A stretch of 64,000 nt of DNA from DASSJM01 sp036280655. Lineage in GTDB: Bacteria > Actinomycetota > UBA4738 > HRBIN12. The stretch spans positions 1-64,000 of the forward strand of contig DASUQI010000012.1 of assembly GCA_036280655.1 (NCBI GenBank), written 5' to 3'. Positions 53,189 through 60,120 of the stretch are shown here, piece by piece. Below the pieces are notes generated by a model. That model was not told the origin of the DNA. It saw only the letters and a program-made list of their open reading frames with translations, and ran no database searches. Position 1 is the stretch's first letter; each line of letters begins with the position of its first letter. The position numbers and the translations under genes are program-made.

Positions 53189-54441
53189 TCGACGAACGCG
53201 AACTCCGCGAGATGCTCGAGCGCCGCGCCGGGACCATCTCAGCCACCCCGACCGATGCGCCTGTGGCGATCCGGCGGGCGCGTCGGCGCCTCGTCCTGAA
53301 CGCTGCGGTGGGAACGGTCGTGGGTCTCGTGGTGCTCGTCGGAGCACTCGCCGGAGTGCGGGCGATCCAGACGGCGGCGCCGATCCCCGCGGATCGCCCG
53401 ACGCCGACGCCGCTCGGAGCTGGCGAGGTCCTCACTGTGGGGGGGCGGGACCTAGTCGCCCAGGACCCCGACAGCGGAGAGGCGCGCAAGATCGTCGATT
53501 CACTGACGCTCCCCGAGCGCGCCGAGGGCATCACCAGCGCCGCATGGTCACACGACCGCAGGTGGGTCGCGTTCCGTGCCGGAGGCCTCTGGGTCGCCGA
53601 CACCCTCGGCGGCGCTCCGCGACAGGTGAGCGAGGACTTGGGCTGGTCTCCGTGGGCATGGTCGCCCACCGAGGACCAACTCGTCGTCGTGCTCGGGCGA
53701 GATGTGACCCTCATCGACGCGGCGACCGGTCGTGAGACCGATCTCGGGACCGTGGTCGGTCCCGAGGACCGGGAGGGTTACGCGGTGCACACCCTCGTGT
53801 GGTCACCGGACGGGACCCGGATCGCGTACGACGGGGGACCGGGATGGGGCTCGGTCTATGCGATCGACGTGGACAGCGGCGAGCACACCTCGCTCGTGCG
53901 TCAGCCTGCGGGTACGGGGGAGATCAAAGACATCGATTGGTCGCCGGATGGCGCGCACCTGGCAGTCTCGTATGTCGACGCGTCGTACATCGCGAGCCAC
54001 CCCTTGGAGGATCACGCGAAGGCGTTGTACCTGGCGAACGCGGATGGGTCCGACCTCCGCCTCCTGGACAATATCGTCGCAAGCCAGTGGCCGGTCTGGA
54101 TCCCCAGTCTCAGTGTTGGCACCGCGTGGTCGCCCGATGGGACCCGGCTCGCCTACACCAGCCTCTCAGGGCCAGATCCTCGGAAGCTTCAGGTCTGGAC
54201 GGTCTCGGTGGACGGCTCGGCCCCATCGTTGGTCGCGTCGCGATGTTGCGTTTCAGATGGGGGGGGTGCTGTGTGGTCACCCGACGGCTCACGGATCGCC
54301 TTCGAAACTGAACCTCCAGGAGACCTACCCCACCCCTTTCTGGTCGTCAACGCCGACGGAACGGGCGAAACGGGGGAGATCGACGAGCTCACGTACCGCA
54401 GCTGGCTCGGCGGTTCGTACTTCTGTTACTGCTACGGGTAA
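53185..54441 (+). CDS. Membrane-anchored TolB/WD40-like beta-propeller protein, partner of the sigma factor
   Basis: The 418-residue protein has a cytoplasmic N-terminus of about 45 residues ('MIDERELREMLERRAG', then an Arg-rich stretch), one membrane helix ('VVGLVVLVGALAGVRAI') and an extracytoplasmic TolB-like propeller with repeated 'WSPDG' blades ('VWSPDGTRIAY', 'AWSPDGTRLAY', 'VWSPDGSRIAF'). The topology fits a surface sensor whose short cytoplasmic tail could bind the sigma factor. That is inference, as no known anti-sigma domain is visible. The ATG overlaps the sigma stop. A shortened, chimeric paralogue lies at 54776. Confidence 0.85.
   Translation: MIDERELREMLERRAGTISATPTDAPVAIRRARRRLVLNAAVGTVVGLVVLVGALAGVRAIQTAAPIPADRPTPTPLGAGEVLTVGGRDLVAQDPDSGEARKIVDSLTLPERAEGITSAAWSHDRRWVAFRAGGLWVADTLGGAPRQVSEDLGWSPWAWSPTEDQLVVVLGRDVTLIDAATGRETDLGTVVGPEDREGYAVHTLVWSPDGTRIAYDGGPGWGSVYAIDVDSGEHTSLVRQPAGTGEIKDIDWSPDGAHLAVSYVDASYIASHPLEDHAKALYLANADGSDLRLLDNIVASQWPVWIPSLSVGTAWSPDGTRLAYTSLSGPDPRKLQVWTVSVDGSAPSLVASRCCVSDGGGAVWSPDGSRIAFETEPPGDLPHPFLVVNADGTGETGEIDELTYRSWLGGSYFCYCYG
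53274..53400 (+). repeat. Direct repeat R2, copy a (membrane-helix region of the propeller gene)
   Basis: About 127 bp nearly identical to 54801-54927, including a run of more than 40 identical bases encoding the end of the membrane helix. It has the same reading frame in both copies. Confidence 0.9.
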
Positions 54442-54485
54442 GCGTTGATCCCGACCGGCGCTACCGCTGCCTGACCGCCTTACGC

Positions 54486-54556
54486 TGGAGTCGAGCGGAC
54501 TTGAACCCCCGACCCATTGCTTGAAAAGCAGTTGTTCTTCAAGGAGCTACATTCCC
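54486..54556 (-). ncRNA. Degenerate tRNA-like sequence (tRNA-Ala-type body, UUC anticodon)
   Basis: The 71-nt minus-strand sequence fits the tRNA layout exactly except for a 6-nt D loop without G18-G19. It has T8-A9, T33, anticodon TTC, a 5-nt variable loop, a T loop TTCAAGT with G53-C61, and discriminator A73. Each arm has mismatches: A4-C69, A5-A68, C11-A24, C28-A42 and G51-G63. The body resembles tRNA-Ala(UGC), and the G3-U70 pair, the alanine identity element, is retained. No CCA is encoded. It is most likely a tRNA pseudogene, but an active odd tRNA cannot be ruled out. Confidence 0.6.
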
Positions 54557-54653
54557 AGCGTTGACCAGCGGAAACACTCCAGAGCCAGCCCACGCGACCT
54601 GCGTGTGCGCACAGGGACCGTTGTCGGCGGATCAAGAGGGCTGGGCGACGCAG

Positions 54654-54793
54654 CCGTCAAGTTCTTCGAGCGCTTCCGAGGCCCGATTCGACCAGCAAGG
54701 GACGTCGGTTTGGGCGGGTGCAGCGTTCCGAGGGTAGCTATGCGTCTTCCTACCGTGAGGGAAGAACGCGATCTGATGGCCATCGCCATGACG
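54654..54793 (+). repeat. Direct repeat R1, copy b
   Basis: Second copy of the sigma-gene promoter and start region (compare 52549-52690). It is followed after about 7 bp by R2 copy b, so the roughly 580 bp between R1 and R2 in the first locus, holding nearly the whole sigma gene and the start of the propeller gene, are missing. Confidence 0.85.
54720..54747 (+). promoter_or_regulatory. ECF-type promoter of the chimeric propeller gene
   Basis: GCAGCG (54720-54725) and CGTCT (54743-54747) are again 17 nt apart, as in front of the sigma gene. It is predicted to be read by the sigma factor encoded at 52670. An ATG at 54740 lies upstream of the -10 box. Confidence 0.5.
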
Positions 54794-55921
54794 CAGGAGA
54801 GGCGGGCGCGTCGACGCCTCGTCTCGAACGCGCCGGTGGGGGCGCTCGTGGGCCTCGTGGTGCTCGTGGGAGCACTCGCCGGAGTGCGGGCGATCCAGAC
54901 GGCGGCGCCGATTCCGGCAGATCCACCCGTCGAGCCCCGGCCGGCGCCGGCGGCGTCGGGCACCCTCGCGTATGGGCTGGACGGCGACATCTACGTGGCT
55001 GACTGGGACGGTGCGAACGCGGTCAAGATCGCGAACGGCCGTTCCGACGACGAGTGCAGCGGCGACAGTACCGGCGAGAACTACTCGGCGGAGGGACCGA
55101 TGTGGTCGCCGGACGGGCGGTACCTCGCCTATCGCTACGCGGACTGTTCCAACCCGGAGTTCCTCGGGGGCGGCGTGATCAGCGACGCGGAGGGCAACGT
55201 GCTCGCCAGGTTCCCGCGCCAGGGATGGGAGATCGCGTGGTCGCCGGATTCCACACGTGTCGCGGTGTGGGCCGTCACGTTCGAGACGATCGGCGTCTAC
55301 GGGCTCGACGGCGCTCGGCAGGCGCAGCTCACGATGCCGCCCGGATGGACCCCGTCCGGCGACCACGACCCGAAGTGGATGCCGGACGGTACCTCGTTCT
55401 GGGTCGAGGACTGGGAGCTGCCGCTCGACGGCAGCCCGCCGCGGCGGCTCCCGTGGCGGGGGGGCGACCCTTACGCCACGTACTCGCCCGACGGATCGCT
55501 CGTCGCGTACGACCTCGGGAGCATCGGGCTGATGGTTACGCGGCCCGACGGCTCCGAACCTCGGAGGGTGTTCCCTCGGCAGGTCGAACCGGCCGCCGAC
55601 TGGGGCCACCCCTGGTCACCGACCGGCGATCGGATCGCGTTCACCACCCAGGTCGGTGGCCCTGCCGCCCCCGTGGACCTGAACGTCGTCGATGTCGCGA
55701 CCGGATCGGTGACCCAGCTGGCCGAAGGGGAGCCCGGGGAGAGCCTCCAAGCGGTCGGGTTCTCACCGCAGGGGGACCGCATCCTCTTCTCGAGCACCTC
55801 GAGCACCCTCGTCAGGAGCGGCCGACTGGTCGAGTCATCGCTGTGGAGCATCGGCGTCGACGGGTCCGACCCTCGCGTCATTGTCGCCGGGACGGAGGAT
55901 GGATATTGGCTCTCGCGGTGA
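54776..55921 (+). CDS. Chimeric membrane-anchored beta-propeller protein (sigma-gene start fused to propeller)
   Basis: The 381-residue protein starts 'MAIAMTQERRARRRLVSNAP'. The first six residues correspond to the sigma factor's N-terminus (MPVAMT), and the rest to the propeller protein from its Arg-rich juxtamembrane stretch on. The membrane helix is nearly identical to the paralogue, while the extracytoplasmic propeller ('MWSPDGRYLAYRYADC', 'AWSPDSTRVAVWAV', 'TYSPDGSLVAYDLG') has diverged strongly. The cytoplasmic tail is thus cut to about 14 residues. An ATG at 54740 in the same frame is less likely because of the promoter. Confidence 0.8.
   Translation: MAIAMTQERRARRRLVSNAPVGALVGLVVLVGALAGVRAIQTAAPIPADPPVEPRPAPAASGTLAYGLDGDIYVADWDGANAVKIANGRSDDECSGDSTGENYSAEGPMWSPDGRYLAYRYADCSNPEFLGGGVISDAEGNVLARFPRQGWEIAWSPDSTRVAVWAVTFETIGVYGLDGARQAQLTMPPGWTPSGDHDPKWMPDGTSFWVEDWELPLDGSPPRRLPWRGGDPYATYSPDGSLVAYDLGSIGLMVTRPDGSEPRRVFPRQVEPAADWGHPWSPTGDRIAFTTQVGGPAAPVDLNVVDVATGSVTQLAEGEPGESLQAVGFSPQGDRILFSSTSSTLVRSGRLVESSLWSIGVDGSDPRVIVAGTEDGYWLSR
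54801..54927 (+). repeat. Direct repeat R2, copy b
   Basis: Second copy of the juxtamembrane and membrane-helix coding sequence (compare 53274-53400), joined in frame to the R1 copy b. Confidence 0.9.
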
Positions 55922-55999
55922 TCATGCGCGGCTGGAGTGACGGCGCCCATCCTGGATTCCATCGAGTTCCACGCCCATGAAGCGCATCGGAGGAAAGAA

Positions 56000-56638
56000 A
56001 TGAAGAGATTCGTGATCACAGCACTTTTCATCAGCATCCTGTCCGGGTGTGCGGGGGCTGCCCCGACGCCCAGCCCGAGCGGCAAGCCGTCAAGTGCCGC
56101 TCCGTCGACGACCGAACCGAGCTCGTCAGCTGTGGCCAGCTCGTCGTTGGACCCGGAGGACACCTCGGCATGGCTGCCCTTCACCTCGGAGCGCTACGGG
56201 TTCCGCATGGCGTACCCGCCCGACTGGTCGGCCCACCCTGGGAATGGCGATTGGACCTTCCCCGAAGACACCGCCTGGCCCGACGGCGTGGAGCGCACCG
56301 ACTGGTTCTACCTCGACGGGGCCGACGGAAGTGCGGCCGCGTCGGCCTGGTCGGTGGCGCTGGAGCCCGGCATCTCGGCCGACCAATGGTTCCTCGACTA
56401 CTGCGCCGTCGAGGCGACGCCCTGTGACGGGACCGAACCGAAGGTTCCCACCAGCCTCGATGGCCACGCGGGTTGGTTCGTTCCCTCCTCAGATCCACAG
56501 GCGTACTTCGACATCGCGGACCGGATCTACCTGGTGGTGATCTGGCAGCCAGAGGACCACCCGGCTCTCGAGCCCTATGGCGGCGGCCGCCAGCTTGTCG
56601 AGGCGTTCCTGTCCACGATGCAGCTCCTGCCAGGCTAG
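56000..56638 (+). CDS. Putative lipoprotein with Ser/Pro-rich linker
   Basis: The 212-residue protein has a lipoprotein signal 'MKRFVITALFISILSGCAG' (lipobox Cys17), a Ser/Thr/Pro linker to about residue 50, and a globular domain starting 'FTSERYGFRMAYPPDW', a beta-sheet pattern found in many actinobacterial surface lipoproteins (PsbP-like/DUF1795 style). Two cysteines ('DYCAVEATPCDG') may form a disulfide. GGAGGAAAG precedes the ATG. It lies downstream of the chimeric propeller gene and may belong to the same envelope-sensing locus. Confidence 0.75.
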   Translation: MKRFVITALFISILSGCAGAAPTPSPSGKPSSAAPSTTEPSSSAVASSSLDPEDTSAWLPFTSERYGFRMAYPPDWSAHPGNGDWTFPEDTAWPDGVERTDWFYLDGADGSAAASAWSVALEPGISADQWFLDYCAVEATPCDGTEPKVPTSLDGHAGWFVPSSDPQAYFDIADRIYLVVIWQPEDHPALEPYGGGRQLVEAFLSTMQLLPG

Positions 56639-56909
56639 GTGGGCAACACCGGCGTGACACACCGGTCCGGCCGCGGACGCAGGGCCCGGGTGACCCGATG
56701 AAGCCGTCCATGGTCACCGCGGCGAGGCCACGCGCGGCGCCGGGTCTGATGGGTCGGCTCCTGGCGATCGCGATGATCACTGACCGGGACAGCCTCGAGA
56801 CCGTGCTGGAGATCAACCTTCGACTGAGACCGACGCCGAAGCACTTGCAGCGACCGGCCTCGGCGCCACGCGGAGCCCCGCCTGTCGACAGCGTGAAGGA
56901 AGGCGGAAG
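56639..56909. other. 271-bp stretch without a convincing gene
   Basis: A plus-strand frame from ATG 56698 to 56925 (75 residues) is open but has no recognisable family, no ribosome site or -10 box, and overlaps the next gene's start. I see no promoter or hairpin of note. Confidence 0.5.
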
Positions 56910-57986
56910 ATGCGGCTTGCCGTGAGCCATCAGCGCGTGATGGCCATGCCGGGGGTGGCGCTGGTCCTCGCGCTCTCGCTGGTCGCGTGCCAGTCCGGGG
57001 ATGGCGAGGAGAGCAGCACCGGTCCGACCCCCGGGCAGGCGCAGACCCCCTCGCCCCGAACCGAGCTGGAACTGCCGGACATCACCAGCGTGAGGCGGGC
57101 GGGCGCTGAGGCGATCCGGGCCCCGTCGAGCGCGGACTGGGTCCTCGTGGACTTCGGACGTGCATGGGTGAGCAAGGTGGGCAAGGGCATCGGGGTCTAC
57201 GACGCCGAGACCGGTCGTCTTCAGGGTTCGGTCGCCGTCCCGCAGTCGCCGTGTGCCTCGATGGATTCGGGGTTCGGTGCCCTGTGGACGGCAACGTGCG
57301 GAACGCAGGGGGTCGCGCGCATCAACCCTGAAACCGGCAAGCTCACCGGGTGGGTGGCGGTCGATGTGCCGGCCGAAGGAGAGTCGAGCATCGGCGCCGG
57401 CGAGGGCGGCATCTGGGCGATTGCCGATGGAGATGACTGTTCCGGGTGCGTGCTCGTTCGGATCGACCCGGAGACCGTCGAGATCTCCAACACGTACGAC
57501 GTACCGGAAGGGGGCACCGCCGTGCGTGCCGGCCTCGGTGGGATCTGGATCACCTACGCATCCGAGGATCGCGTCGTGCGCGTTGACGCCGCGACGGGCG
57601 AGGTCGTGTCGGAGATCGAGGTCGGTTCCGGCCCTCGGTTCTTGGATGTGGGTGAGGGCGGGGTGTGGGTCATGGACCAGCTCGATGGATCGGTGTCCCA
57701 CGTCGACCCAACGTCCAACGAGGTCGTCGCCACGATCCCGGTGGACGCCGCAGCCATCTTGGGCGGCGATGTCACCGTCGGAGCGGGGTTCGTCTGGCTC
57801 CGTGCCAGCTCCGAGATGGTCGCACAGATCGACCCCGCCACCGATCGCGTCGTTGCGCGGATCGGGCGCCCGCAGGCCAGCGGAGGCGTGCACGCAAGCG
57901 AGGGGCAGCTCTGGATCGTGGCCCATTTCGAGACGCCGGAAGGGTGGCGGGCGGTGCTCTACCGGATCTCGATCACGGATGGGTAG
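56910..57986 (+). CDS. Lipoprotein with YncE/Virginiamycin-B-lyase-like beta-propeller
   Basis: The 358-residue protein has a lipoprotein signal ending 'LALSLVACQSG' (lipobox Cys27) and a propeller made of repeats such as 'RINPETGKLTGWVAVD', 'GGIWAIADG', 'VRVDAATGEVVSEIEVGSG' and 'GGVWVMDQLDGSVSHVDP'. This is the pattern of YncE/Vgb-like seven-bladed propellers. It probably sits on the outer face of the membrane as a binding protein. An AAGGCGGAAG site directly precedes the ATG. With 53185, 54776 and 56000 it forms a run of surface-exposed proteins. Confidence 0.82.
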   Translation: MRLAVSHQRVMAMPGVALVLALSLVACQSGDGEESSTGPTPGQAQTPSPRTELELPDITSVRRAGAEAIRAPSSADWVLVDFGRAWVSKVGKGIGVYDAETGRLQGSVAVPQSPCASMDSGFGALWTATCGTQGVARINPETGKLTGWVAVDVPAEGESSIGAGEGGIWAIADGDDCSGCVLVRIDPETVEISNTYDVPEGGTAVRAGLGGIWITYASEDRVVRVDAATGEVVSEIEVGSGPRFLDVGEGGVWVMDQLDGSVSHVDPTSNEVVATIPVDAAAILGGDVTVGAGFVWLRASSEMVAQIDPATDRVVARIGRPQASGGVHASEGQLWIVAHFETPEGWRAVLYRISITDG

Positions 57987-58527
57987 CCACGACTTCTTGT
58001 CTCACGACCGCACTCGGCGCGTTCGCCGACCGATCCCCAGTCGGGAGTACCCTTCATATGAGCCCGACGGACGTCTGTTCCTCTCCTGGCCACACCGAAG
58101 CGAGTTCTGGATCCTCGACGACGAGCACCGCAGCAAGTGCGACGAGCCTGAGGGCAGTCATCCGAGGTCGGGATGACGAGGGGCGAATGTCCGTCATCGG
58201 ATCGTCACCTACGCCCCATCTCTCGCAGCATCCCGACGAGCACCGCCCCGAGCGTCCGGTCCTCCTTGCATCGATCGGCAGGTCGGCCGCCGGCAGGCTT
58301 CAGCGAAGCCGCGGTCGTCGGCGAAGAGGAAGCCCGAGACAAGCGTGGATCGTCCGGATTCGTCGCTCAACTGCTTGACCACGGACCCCCTGCCTTTCGT
58401 GCGGCGAGTATGGGGCGGTCGTGGGAACCGGACAAGGTGATGACGAACACGCTCCGATGGTGTTGTTCCGCACCAGTCAGCCTGCCCTTCCCCGCGGGTG
58501 TGCGAAGGAGCCTTGTCGGCCCCGCGG
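57987..58527. other. 541-bp region without a confident gene
   Basis: No frame has a recognisable family, start signal and length together. On the plus strand the frame of the preceding gene's shadow reads 'EYPSYEPDGRLFLSWPHRSE' near 58045-58100. On the minus strand 'LVSGFLFADDRGFAEACR' (near 58320) and, in another frame, 'DRTLGAVLVGMLREMGRR' (near 58220) look protein-like and could be pieces of one broken gene. A hairpin lies at 58157-58177. This may be a gene graveyard between the convergent blocks. Confidence 0.4.
58157..58177. terminator. Inverted repeat, possible terminator
   Basis: GTCATCC-N7-GGATGAC is a perfect 7-bp stem with a 7-nt loop, about 170 bp after the stop of the lipoprotein gene. 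No T tract. Confidence 0.35.
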
Positions 58528-60120
58528 CTAGCTGCGCGATCGCTTCTTCAGATCCGAGAGGATCTCGCGCGCCGCGTTCGCGCCGGGTGCGCCCGTCACG
58601 CCGCCTCCCGGATGCGCTCCCGAGCCGCACAGGTAGAGCCCCGGCACGCCGAACCGGTACCGCGCGTGGCCGAGCATGGGTCGCCACACGAAGAACTGAT
58701 CGAGCCCGTGCTCACCGTGGTAGACGTGCCCGCCGCTCAGCCCGTACTCGGCCTCGAGGTCGACTGGCGTCGTCACCCGGCGGGCGGTGACGAGGTCCGA
58801 AAGCCCCGGCGCGTAGCGTTCGAGCGTCTTCACGACGAGGTCGCCGAGGCGATCGCGTTCGGCGCCCCAGTCCCCGTCGGCGAGCGCGTACGGCGTCCAC
58901 TGCGCCACGACGCTGAGCACGTGCGTCCCCTCGGGGGCGAGCGTCGGGTCCGAGAGCGTCGGGATCGTCGCCTCGAGGAACGGCTCGTCGCTGATCCGGC
59001 CGTACTTGCTCGCGTCGAACCCGCGTTCCAGGGCGTCGATCGACGGGGCGATCACGATCCTGCCGGCGAGGAGCCCCGGGCCGGCGCCGGCGAAGCTCGG
59101 CAGTCCGTCGAGCGCGAGGTCGACCTTCGAGACCGCGCCCGGGGTCCGGATGTTGGTGGCGCGCCACCGCAGGTGCGGGCCGATCTCCACGGGGTCGACG
59201 AGCGTCGTGAGCGTGCGCTTGGGGTCGGCCGAGCTCACGACCGCACGGGCGTGGACCTCCTCGCCGCTCGTGAGCGCGACGCCGCTCGCGCCGTGATCCG
59301 CCGTCAGCACCCGAACGACCTCGGCGCCGGTCCGGATCTCGGCGCCGAAGGAACGCGCGGCGGCCTCGAGCGCCCCGGCGAGCGCCCCCGGACCACCCCG
59401 GACGATCGTCGACTGGCCCGGTGCGCCGCCATCGTTCCCCGCCGAGTCCGCGAGCAGGACCGCGGTCGTGCCCGCCGACCACGGCCCCATCGCCGTGTAC
59501 AAGACCGCGCGCGACGCGATCGCGCCGCGGACCGCGTCGGTCTCGAACGTCTCGGCCACGTAGTCGGCGATCGCCATCGGCAGCGCCCGCGTCGCCTCCC
59601 GGCCCGGCTTCTTGCCGAGCCGCCGGAAGGCGTTGCCGAGCTTCAGCCCGTTCAGCGCGTCGGCGAGCGAGGGCTCCTTCACGTCCGGCGGGGTGACCGC
59701 GTGCAGGTAGGACAGGAACGACGCGATCGCGCGGACCCGCTTGTCGAACTCGACGTAGGCATCCGCGTCGTGCTCCGAGTGATTGCGCAGCCCGCCCGAC
59801 GTGCTCGCGGCGTCGCCCCACAGGACGAGCGGTGGGCCCTCGGGCTGTGGGGCGAGGACGCGCACCTCGGGTTCGAAGGTGACGAGCCCGTGCTTCACCA
59901 GCTCGAGCTCGGAGATCACCTCGCGCCGGAGGCGCCCGACCGTGTGCACGATCCCGGGCGCCCGCACCCCCGGGGCGAGCTCGACCGTGTCGAGGATCCC
60001 GCCGGCACGGTCGCGGCGTTCGAGCACGAGCACCTTCCGGCCGGCCTTCGCGAGGTACGCGGCGGTGACGAGCCCGTTGTGGCCGGCGCCGATCACGATC
60101 GCGTCGTAGCGCTTCGTCAC
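58528..60120 (-). CDS. FAD-dependent oxidoreductase, phytoene-dehydrogenase/PYROXD2-like
   Basis: The 530-residue protein starts 'KRYDAIVIGAGHNGLVTAA' (GxGxxG FAD site), has 'VLERRDRAGG', a middle substrate domain and the C-terminal FAD motif 'GLYLCGSGAHPGGGVTGAPG'. It belongs to the carotenoid-desaturase-like amine oxidase superfamily. The absence of carotenoid genes nearby makes a role like that of PYROXD2-type proteins more likely than pigment synthesis. The GTG start overlaps the upstream paralogue's stop (GTGA, 60117-60120). Confidence 0.9.
   Translation of the reverse strand: MTKRYDAIVIGAGHNGLVTAAYLAKAGRKVLVLERRDRAGGILDTVELAPGVRAPGIVHTVGRLRREVISELELVKHGLVTFEPEVRVLAPQPEGPPLVLWGDAASTSGGLRNHSEHDADAYVEFDKRVRAIASFLSYLHAVTPPDVKEPSLADALNGLKLGNAFRRLGKKPGREATRALPMAIADYVAETFETDAVRGAIASRAVLYTAMGPWSAGTTAVLLADSAGNDGGAPGQSTIVRGGPGALAGALEAAARSFGAEIRTGAEVVRVLTADHGASGVALTSGEEVHARAVVSSADPKRTLTTLVDPVEIGPHLRWRATNIRTPGAVSKVDLALDGLPSFAGAGPGLLAGRIVIAPSIDALERGFDASKYGRISDEPFLEATIPTLSDPTLAPEGTHVLSVVAQWTPYALADGDWGAERDRLGDLVVKTLERYAPGLSDLVTARRVTTPVDLEAEYGLSGGHVYHGEHGLDQFFVWRPMLGHARYRFGVPGLYLCGSGAHPGGGVTGAPGANAAREILSDLKKRSRS

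Noticed and set aside
54486..54556. Phage or island attachment site at the tRNA-like sequence
   Set aside because: No integrase gene and no second copy of the tRNA 3' end was found in the window.
56698..56925. 75-residue plus-strand protein
   Set aside because: No family, no start signal, and it overlaps the start of a well-supported lipoprotein gene.
58058..58378. Plus-strand Ser/Arg-rich frame of 106 residues
   Set aside because: Low-complexity composition, no ribosome site, no family resemblance. More likely non-coding or a remnant.
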